In this document: one piece after another, positions 53,801 to 59,285 of the stretch | Layout of the letters: each line of letters opens with the position of its first letter | How positions within the stretch are numbered: the stretch's first letter is position 1 | NCBI RefSeq assembly: GCF_034259325.1 | Contig: NZ_JAXIVS010000001.1 | Coordinates: forward strand, 1,116,001-1,180,000 | From: Hyalangium ruber | Lineage (GTDB): Bacteria > Myxococcota > Myxococcia > Myxococcales > Myxococcaceae | DNA: 64,000 nucleotides | Direction: 5' to 3' | The notes under the pieces: model-generated | Databases searched by the model: none | Told to the model about the DNA's origin: nothing | Seen by the model: only the letters and a program-made list of their open reading frames with translations | Position numbers and translations under genes: made by a program

Positions 53801-54694
53801 GGAGGAATCTGCTTGGACCCGATAAAGCTGCCGTGTGCCGACCGTTCCTGTCTGGGCAGGCGCGTCCATCACCACCCAGGCGCTCGTACCTTGGGGGCTG
53901 GGGAGCACCCAATGAATCTTTTCCGCCCTCAGAAGCGGTTTCCCGAGAGGTTTGGCGGCTTGGGCATCCACGAAGAAGAGCCGGTCCTTCGTCTTGAGCC
54001 AGGCCTGTTGTCCACCGTTGACAGGAATGACACGCAACGCATCCAAGTCGTTCGGGCTCCCCCATGTGTCGATGTCGAGCAGAACGGGTGGAGAGAGGCT
54101 CCCCGATGCATCGACTGTCGCAAGGAAGGACCGACCGGCCCGATGGAAGAGGACCCAGAGGTACGCGTGAGGCCTCCAATCCTGTGGAAGGGCTGAGTTC
54201 CAATACACGTTGTAGAGCGCTGCGGGGGGCTGCTCGCTGATGCGCTGGAGTGGATGTGCTTCGAGCACGACATGCCTTCTGGGAGGATCTTGCGTGGCAT
54301 CGATCAGGTACACCTGACCTGGGGCCTGCGTTTCGCTCGGATCCGCCGTGTGTCCGATGACCCAGGCTCTGCCAGGAACGTTCGTTCGGACCAGTTCCGA
54401 AGCGTGGATGCCCTTTTGGGGCCAGAGGCTGCCAGGGAAAAGGCGGTTTCCTCTGTGATCGATCATGGAGACAGCGCCCTGGTCCAGGACCCAGGCATGC
54501 GCGCCATCGCCGAAGGGAGCGAGGTGCGCTCGGGTGCTTGCCACGGGAACCGGCCAGAAGTTGCTGCCGCTCACCTCGGGCTTCACGTCCGCTACCTGTC
54601 GTCCGCAGGTGATCAGCCCACAGACTCCCGCCAGAAACAGCTGCGTCCAAAGAATGGACTTGCGGCCTGCTCTTCGTGCAGCGATTTCGGCCAT
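50867..54694 (-). CDS. membrane receptor with extracytoplasmic propeller and cytoplasmic NACHT NTPase
   Basis: This 1275-residue protein starts with a signal/anchor region whose hydrophobic stretch ends LITC (possible lipobox, Cys30). Residues 50-500 read as a beta-propeller-like sensor, 510-640 as an Ig-like region, and 651-676, 684-701 and 713-741 as membrane helices. Cytoplasmic residues 830-1130 form a NACHT-type STAND NTPase: Walker A SPGGRGKSALL (843-853, the first Gly of GxxGxGKS replaced by Ser), Walker B VLVVDGLTE (911-919) with the NACHT Asp-Gly-x-x-Glu, CTSRP (943-947), and a C-terminal winged-helix-like FFHDSMQSYLTA. An AAGGA site precedes ATG 54694. It probably senses an outside signal and oligomerises. 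The family is not otherwise known to me. Confidence 0.85.
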   Translation of the reverse strand: MAEIAARRAGRKSILWTQLFLAGVCGLITCGRQVADVKPEVSGSNFWPVPVASTRAHLAPFGDGAHAWVLDQGAVSMIDHRGNRLFPGSLWPQKGIHASELVRTNVPGRAWVIGHTADPSETQAPGQVYLIDATQDPPRRHVVLEAHPLQRISEQPPAALYNVYWNSALPQDWRPHAYLWVLFHRAGRSFLATVDASGSLSPPVLLDIDTWGSPNDLDALRVIPVNGGQQAWLKTKDRLFFVDAQAAKPLGKPLLRAEKIHWVLPSPQGTSAWVVMDAPAQTGTVGTRQLYRVQADSSSGLPPILLLKGEEIRQVVPSADGTRIWVAAAAWSNTADSGGVYLLDIEGRSLLPGGALLRGEEVLSVVTRSGLVWLMTQSGKARFLDENGTVLGSKDQALPWAQAPPKAFHGIFPFLLGSDDILLWETQAFHVRGVHGSIEVTPLLKGLELLSADAEPTGDGAWLQSAQDNNLYFISLRKERYLEEHLVLKSANAAYVFPAGDGLHGWIQGIPTSFAYVPLSEVGAALKLEGGSLEVKNGRDVTLQGRLNIRAPLRQNEASSIELRWPGRDHATQAAGVLEFSLWDERTPHRLVASGTRRFSQGAPPPQLQWNLDDLFVQDGLYRIVFRYYDQTGIDTTLVLHHIPFRTPLIEQVWFRTGIACVMATMLLGIPLVLLPRTRSARSWLPFIGWTLHVLAGSGLAFSDVAHRLKIHFPTFVGVLFVEVLLGLLLGAFSPPVFRLLAGIKPFQWLTPLALAVPGMRRRLFANYVAHGWRKLMSQRRQANNERYVSLPADLREGGVHPGQPDSPEAPRPPGPVTSPETHIRDFLTVSEWHPQASVLIESPGGRGKSALLRESIRQLLLRFEQDPSGPLPVFCDARSGTLLEAVQRALEADPLLCELQEAMLQRGDYVLVVDGLTESLLSSEAIQSFLDGKYGRTVRLLCTSRPHDGFRHAIESSSRWLHVQPRRLDEETLGWFIDAYRPEGAPELRAELLAACRGPDGTYLPILVRLALMFGHGPASNVSELYEAAFRGLLRRQDSSLHDAEDSELLAWSSALCLRTYWANGVRALRYRNAPERPQLEKLLKAGVLIPDEPSLERSQTPLQVRFFHDSMQSYLTACGLFAQEHARPTWEVLWRAAADPLFTSAQSELLAGAGSELFQMCLEVFGPEERLRRELQRQLLEWSRLYDDSLTKRDIIQAVPTPLQRPFHQRLQDSSALAPRDVLGTATAVCAQAGLPMLGVLYMRIATLVWPFRESKPRVDEGGVPPESPEAPH

Positions 54695-54700
54695 GCAGTT

Positions 54701-54757
54701 CCTTGGATATCCGAGGTTCCCCGAGCGACGATGCCCACGGCTCTTGGAGAATCCAAG
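54701..54757. promoter_or_regulatory. two related palindromes upstream of NACHT gene
   Basis: CCTTGGATATCCGAGG (54701-54716) is a 16-base palindrome with one mismatch, and CTTGGA-GAA-TCCAAG (54743-54757) is a perfect six-base inverted repeat with a three-base gap. Both share the half-site CTTGGA. The first covers the AAGGA ribosome site of the NACHT gene, so it may be an operator or an mRNA hairpin that hides the site. The region from 54695 to 54904 holds no gene. Confidence 0.4.
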
Positions 54758-54904
54758 TCATGGCGGAGTGGATGTCGCCGGGGGGACGCTGCTTCCCTAC
54801 CCCAGGGCTGCGGGTGGGCTCTTGCAGGGTCGCCATCTCTTGTCGATCCTTACCGCTCACTGGCGAATAGGCCTTGCCTGATTCAATTCAAAGGGAGGAT
54901 GCAA

Positions 54905-55483
54905 GTGCTACGTTCCTTGCACCTGATCGGGAGTGTCGTGCTCCTCATGAGTTGTGCGCACGACCCCGAACGAAGATGTGGGCGCGGCTCCGAAAGGATG
55001 AAGCCAGAGGTGAAGCCGGGCGAGAATCTCCAGATAGATCCTGCGCTGGCCGTGGCTGCAGCGGCCCGTTGGGAGTCCCAGTGCTTCCTGGAATTCAGCA
55101 GTCAGAGCATGACTGGAGTGACGACTCGCTACTACGGGCCCATGGTGATTCGCATGGGGATGGAACAGGAACTCAAGCCCTGTAGCCCCGGGGCCACAAA
55201 GCCGTGCTTGCAGATGAAGGAGAACCCTTCAGGTACACCTTTGGCGCAGTCACTCACTTCGTGCAACGACGCCAAGGCGATAAAGCCGTGCCTCGAGAGG
55301 GCACAAACTCCCCAGCCAGGGTATTTCGTCAGGGCAGGGCCAGAAGCGGTGGGTACGCTTCTTGATGTCACTGGGACGCAATCCGTCTTCAACCCTGGAG
55401 TGGTATTTGTCCTACAGAAGCAGCTCCTGATGATAACGATTGATTGCAAGGGAGCAGCTCCCCCCAAGGATGCTCCGCAGTAG
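54905..55483 (+). CDS. lipoprotein, unknown
   Basis: This protein of about 192 residues has a signal with lipobox LLMSC (LIGSVVLLMSCAHDP). The mature part contains several cysteines in CxxxKPC-like pairs (KPCSPGATKPCLQMK, IKPCLERAQ) and ends with beta strands. GTG 54905 is chosen because GGGAGG lies six bases upstream; ATG 54899 is an alternative. It is divergent from the NACHT gene, about 210 bases apart. It is not recognised. The stretch 55484-55997 after it holds a small ORF and the tmRNA-like fragment and little else. Confidence 0.78.
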   Translation: MLRSLHLIGSVVLLMSCAHDPERRCGRGSERMKPEVKPGENLQIDPALAVAAAARWESQCFLEFSSQSMTGVTTRYYGPMVIRMGMEQELKPCSPGATKPCLQMKENPSGTPLAQSLTSCNDAKAIKPCLERAQTPQPGYFVRAGPEAVGTLLDVTGTQSVFNPGVVFVLQKQLLMITIDCKGAAPPKDAPQ

Positions 55484-55553
55484 CGCCTTCTTGGGGTTGT
55501 CGCGGAGGAGGGCCAGACCGTCGCGATAACGCTGCCCTCGCCTTGCCTTGTCG

Positions 55554-55703
55554 TTACTTGGGGAGGGCCTGTCCAAGCGTGAGCTGCTGGTTGCACGAGG
55601 CAGCCCCGGGGCCCATCCCTCGTGCCGACGAGACGCGCTGGGCTGCCTCCAGCAGTAACCGGACGGCCCTGCTCAACCTCTGCTCGCCGTCCGGGTCGGG
55701 CAT
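55554..55703 (-). CDS. small ORF of 49 residues
   Basis: A 49-residue frame begins at ATG 55703 with AAGAGGAGG just upstream and encodes MPDPDGEQRLSRAVRLLLEA followed by a hydrophilic tail. The first half could be an amphipathic helix. Only the strong ribosome site supports it; no homologue is recognised. It could equally be a leftover of a longer gene, because the frame continues open upstream. Confidence 0.35.
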   Translation of the reverse strand: MPDPDGEQRLSRAVRLLLEAAQRVSSARGMGPGAASCNQQLTLGQALPK

Positions 55704-55832
55704 GTCCTCCTCTTCACTTTCCAGACACGCTGGCCCATCCCTCTCGGCTGATGGCCCAAGCCCTCTTTGGGAGTGCCGTGCTGGGAAGTCTTTACGGAAA
55801 CCGCGCTCGACCAAGTTGGATCGCGCTCGACA

Positions 55833-55870
55833 GAAGTTCCGAGCGGCGGGTTCGATTCCCGCCGCCTCCA
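55833..55870 (+). ncRNA. ssrA (partial): tmRNA (ssrA) 3' end fragment, candidate attachment-site scar
   Basis: The 38 bases end in a T-arm and acceptor half: GCGGG, loop TTCGATT, CCCGC, then CGCCTCC and A. The preceding GAAGTTCCGAG parallels the GAATTTCGGAC that precedes the T-arm in E. coli tmRNA. The matching 5' acceptor strand (GGAGGCG) and the tag-coding region are not found upstream, so it is a fragment. Mobile elements often integrate in ssrA and displace its 3' end. Here the encoded CCA is absent (CGC follows). A tRNA 3' fragment is the alternative reading. Confidence 0.6.
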
Positions 55871-55997
55871 CGCACGGAGTCGACCGAGTTTCGATAGGTC
55901 GGCATGGAGGCTGGGCCGATGCTAAGACGCACGCTGAGTGAAACGCGTCGCGCATACACCAGCGTCTCCCAAGCCCGTGACGGAGGCTCGCACGTCC

Positions 55998-58010
55998 ATG
56001 ACCCTCACCTTCGACATCAATCGCGCCCTGAAGAACGTGGCCGGTCACGCCCGCCGCGCACAAGCTCTGACCGGCGTACCCGGCATCGCCATCGCGATCG
56101 TGTCAGACGAAACCATCGCCTTCGCGCAGACCGGCAGCACCACCGCTGGCGGCTCGACGCTGATCAATAGCGACACGGTGTTCCAGCTCGCGTCACTGTC
56201 CAAGCCAATCGCCACCACCATCGCGGCCTGGCAGCTCAGCCATGGCGCTACGTGGGGCTGGGACGCGGCCATCGCCCGCGAACTGCCCGGTTTCTCTCTG
56301 GCCAATCAGGCGGTGACCGTCGGAGCGCTGTTCGCCCACCGTAGCGGCCTGCCCGATCACGCCGGCGATCTGCTCGAGGACATGGGCTACGGCCACGAGG
56401 AGATCCTGCGCAGGCTGAGCCTCCTTCCGCTGTCGCCCGGGCACATAGCCCCAAGTGGACGCTTCGTCAGCAGCTACGCGTACACCAACTTTGGATTCAC
56501 CGCCGCCGCGCTCGCCGTGGCCCGCGCTGGAGGCTGCGACTGGCCGGTCCTGGCAGAGCGCGTGCTCTACCAAGCGTTGGGGATGACCTCGACCAGCTCG
56601 CGGTTCAGCGCGTTCGAGGCCGCGCTGCGCGCCGGAACGGCCGCGGTCCCGCACCAGCGCACGCCCGCGCCGCTGGCCGGCACTCCGCCCTTGCCCGCAA
56701 ATCCGAGCTGGCAAGCCACCTCCCCGGTGCGCAATGCCGATGCCCAGTCGCCGGCCGGTGGCGTGTGCTCGACCACGCGCGACCTGGCGCAGTGGCTGAG
56801 GCTCCAGCTCGGGCTCATCAACGACGGACACTTCGATGGGGCGTTCCGCGCCCAACTCGCGCTGACCCACCAGCCCTACCTTCCGTCGTCCACGGGCTAT
56901 GGCTTCGGATGGAACGTCGATCTCGGCTCCGACGGCAGCGACGGCCAGCCGCCTCGGCCTGTTCGCTGGAGTCACTCGGGCGCGTTCGAGCTGGGCGCGG
57001 CGACCGCCGTGATGCTCCTGCCGCAGTGCCAGACCGGCATCGTCGTGCTCACCAACGGCCAGCCGATCGGTGTGCCCGAGGCGATCTGCCGCGCCTTCAT
57101 GGAAGACGCGTTCTCGGACAGCGTCGACTTCGACGCGATCCTCCAAACGGCCGCGGCCATGATGCAGGACGGGATCTACAAGGTACACGAGCCGCTCCCC
57201 TCGCGCCCGTCGCACGGCGCCCGCATCGCCGACGACTACAAGGGCACCTACACCCACCCGTTCTATGGGCCGTTCACCGTCGACGGCAGCGGGCAGGGGG
57301 GCGACATCCACTCGGCGTTCCACATCGCGATGGGGCCGCTCGCCACGCCGCAACTCAACCGGCTCGCGCTCTACGGCGGCGACACGTTCCTGTACGAGCC
57401 GCAAGGCGAGAACGGCGGCGGTCAGAGCGCAGTCGCGTTCGCGTCGTCGCCGAACGGACCGATCACCGGCGTGGAGATCGAACACCTGTTCGAGCCCTAC
57501 ACCGTCGGCAATGAGTTCCCGCCGTCCGACGCACTCCCCAGCTACGTCGCAGACACCTGGCAGGACGTCTACTTTCTCGATACCAGCCTGGTGATCGGAT
57601 TCGACGCCATGCTGCGGTCGTGGACCTTCGTCGCGCTCACCGACCAGCCGGTGGCGCTGGTGGTGTACCGACCCTATGGCAATAGCTACGAGCTCCAAGC
57701 CAAGACCGACTACGTGACCCCGCGCCCGTACTCGGTCAACACGTTCTTCACTGGCCCCATCGCCGTGAAGGCCGGCGACCGGATCGGCTTTCACCAGAAA
57801 GAGCTTGGCACCATCGCGTTCAAGCTCGATCCCGACGCCCCGCAGGACCGCGGCAAGGGCAACTTTGGCGGTCGGGTGTGGTTCACCCCCGGCGCGAATG
57901 CTCCCTCGTTCGAGTTCTCGTCCTCGACCGACCGGACCTATCTGATCCAGGTCGAGGTGGCGTGGGGCCTTCGCGGCCCCGGCATCGCGCGGCGGTCAAC
58001 AACTGGCTAA
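55998..58010 (+). CDS. serine beta-lactamase-like hydrolase
   Basis: This protein of 670 residues belongs to the class C beta-lactamase/esterase family (ester or peptide hydrolysis by a Ser-Lys pair). The SxxK motif is SLSK in FQLASLSKPIATT, the Tyr-x-Asn motif is in SSYAYTNFG, and the third motif is WSHSGAFE. The second half (about 430-670) is a beta-rich domain with no clear family. There is no signal peptide, so the site of action is unclear. ATG 55998 has GGAGG 11 bases upstream; GTG 55938 is an alternative. Its 3' end overlaps the convergent lipoprotein gene by four bases. Confidence 0.85.
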   Translation: MTLTFDINRALKNVAGHARRAQALTGVPGIAIAIVSDETIAFAQTGSTTAGGSTLINSDTVFQLASLSKPIATTIAAWQLSHGATWGWDAAIARELPGFSLANQAVTVGALFAHRSGLPDHAGDLLEDMGYGHEEILRRLSLLPLSPGHIAPSGRFVSSYAYTNFGFTAAALAVARAGGCDWPVLAERVLYQALGMTSTSSRFSAFEAALRAGTAAVPHQRTPAPLAGTPPLPANPSWQATSPVRNADAQSPAGGVCSTTRDLAQWLRLQLGLINDGHFDGAFRAQLALTHQPYLPSSTGYGFGWNVDLGSDGSDGQPPRPVRWSHSGAFELGAATAVMLLPQCQTGIVVLTNGQPIGVPEAICRAFMEDAFSDSVDFDAILQTAAAMMQDGIYKVHEPLPSRPSHGARIADDYKGTYTHPFYGPFTVDGSGQGGDIHSAFHIAMGPLATPQLNRLALYGGDTFLYEPQGENGGGQSAVAFASSPNGPITGVEIEHLFEPYTVGNEFPPSDALPSYVADTWQDVYFLDTSLVIGFDAMLRSWTFVALTDQPVALVVYRPYGNSYELQAKTDYVTPRPYSVNTFFTGPIAVKAGDRIGFHQKELGTIAFKLDPDAPQDRGKGNFGGRVWFTPGANAPSFEFSSSTDRTYLIQVEVAWGLRGPGIARRSTTG

Positions 58011-59284
58011 TAGAGGGACAGCTCGGCCAGGGACTCCAACGCCACCAGGCGCCCACTGGCCGGGCGAACAGCGACCCGGACGTGACGCACCGGGGGCGCA
58101 TCCACCAGCGGCACATCGAGAAACAGGAAGCGCTCGTCCGTGCGCAGCGGGGCGTCGAAGGGGCTGTCCACGGCCCATTGCTCGATCGGAAAGACGAAGG
58201 AGCGCGCATCGGCCCCCTCGTCCAGGAACGGCGCCGCGCTCCCCAGACGCATCCACTGCTCGCCATCCTCGCTGCCTTCGATCACCACGAGATCCACCGA
58301 CTCGAAGTCGGAAGTCGGGGGAATGCCCAGCCCGCGAATGACGACCCGCGACACGCGCGCGGGGGCCTCCAGTGTCACGCCCACCTCCTCGACGGACTCC
58401 TCGGCGTCTTCCCTGCGCAACAGCGTGGAGGTCAGCTGCCCATCCGTCCACGGACAGGCACCTTCGGTGGGGGGCCAACAGGCGGCTCCGCGACTCAGCG
58501 GCCGAAGGGCCCCCGCCGTCCAGGGCAGCCGCTCGCTGCGCCACTCCACCCGGAACTCCAGGCCCCCGGAAAAGCCCCCCAGGGGCTCGAAGTTCCAGAT
58601 GCCCGCGCTCACCGCGCGAACCTGCATCTCGGGAGCCGTGAAGTCCTCCAGCATCCACGGTGTCGGCGCCCAGGGCGAAGCGGCTCCCTTCCTCTGCCAG
58701 ATCAACTGCCCTCCACTGAGGAGCTGGACGATGGGAACGGGCTCGGGTGAGAGCAGATCGGTGACCGTCCCATCCGGGTTGTAGAGCTCGAGCACCCGTC
58801 CCGAAGGCGGGAGCTGGGGAGCGGCAGGCATCACGGAGAACGCCAGCGCCGCACCGTCCGGGCTCTCCACCCGCGAGAGCCCCGCGGCCCAGGTCCGCAG
58901 CACGGGCAGCTCCACGTCATCGCTTGGCTCGAAGCTCAAGAAGGCGGCGCGCCCCTCCTCCATCGGAGTGGACATGCGAAAGCGGGCCTTGAACTGCTCC
59001 GTGCCCTGGATGAAGTAGCCGCTGTCGCCCGACAGCACCTCGACCGTGAAGTGGCCGTCCGCGCCGGGCGTCACCTCCGTATAGGGCTGAAACGGAGGTG
59101 GGGGCCGGTTCCGCCTCGGGTTGAGCGGCTCCACCGTCCGCTCCACCGGCAGGGTCACGCCGGACAGAGGCAAGCCATCGGCGCGCTGCACCTCGCCGTA
59201 CGCGAAGATGGGATCCTCGGGGTAACGCTCGCACCCGCCCATGGCCAGCGCCAGCATCAGGATGAGACCGCGTCGCGGCGCCAT
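58007..59284 (-). CDS. lipoprotein partner of TonB-dependent receptor
   Basis: This 425-residue protein has a lipoprotein signal (LILMLALAMGGC, Cys18). The mature part contains a carboxypeptidase-regulatory-like sandwich at about 30-95, and later beta domains with EVGVTLEAPARVSRVVIRGL. The family is not recognised. It begins one base after the stop of the TonB-dependent receptor gene, so the two are cotranscribed. By analogy with receptor/lipoprotein pairs it may bind or help import the same ligand; that is inference. Confidence 0.82.
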   Translation of the reverse strand: MAPRRGLILMLALAMGGCERYPEDPIFAYGEVQRADGLPLSGVTLPVERTVEPLNPRRNRPPPPFQPYTEVTPGADGHFTVEVLSGDSGYFIQGTEQFKARFRMSTPMEEGRAAFLSFEPSDDVELPVLRTWAAGLSRVESPDGAALAFSVMPAAPQLPPSGRVLELYNPDGTVTDLLSPEPVPIVQLLSGGQLIWQRKGAASPWAPTPWMLEDFTAPEMQVRAVSAGIWNFEPLGGFSGGLEFRVEWRSERLPWTAGALRPLSRGAACWPPTEGACPWTDGQLTSTLLRREDAEESVEEVGVTLEAPARVSRVVIRGLGIPPTSDFESVDLVVIEGSEDGEQWMRLGSAAPFLDEGADARSFVFPIEQWAVDSPFDAPLRTDERFLFLDVPLVDAPPVRHVRVAVRPASGRLVALESLAELSLY

Positions 59285-59285
59285 G

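Noticed and set aside
55640-55870. Complete tmRNA or tRNA gene
   Set aside because: The 5' acceptor strand matching CGCCTCC and any D- or anticodon arm could not be found upstream, so only a 3' fragment is called.
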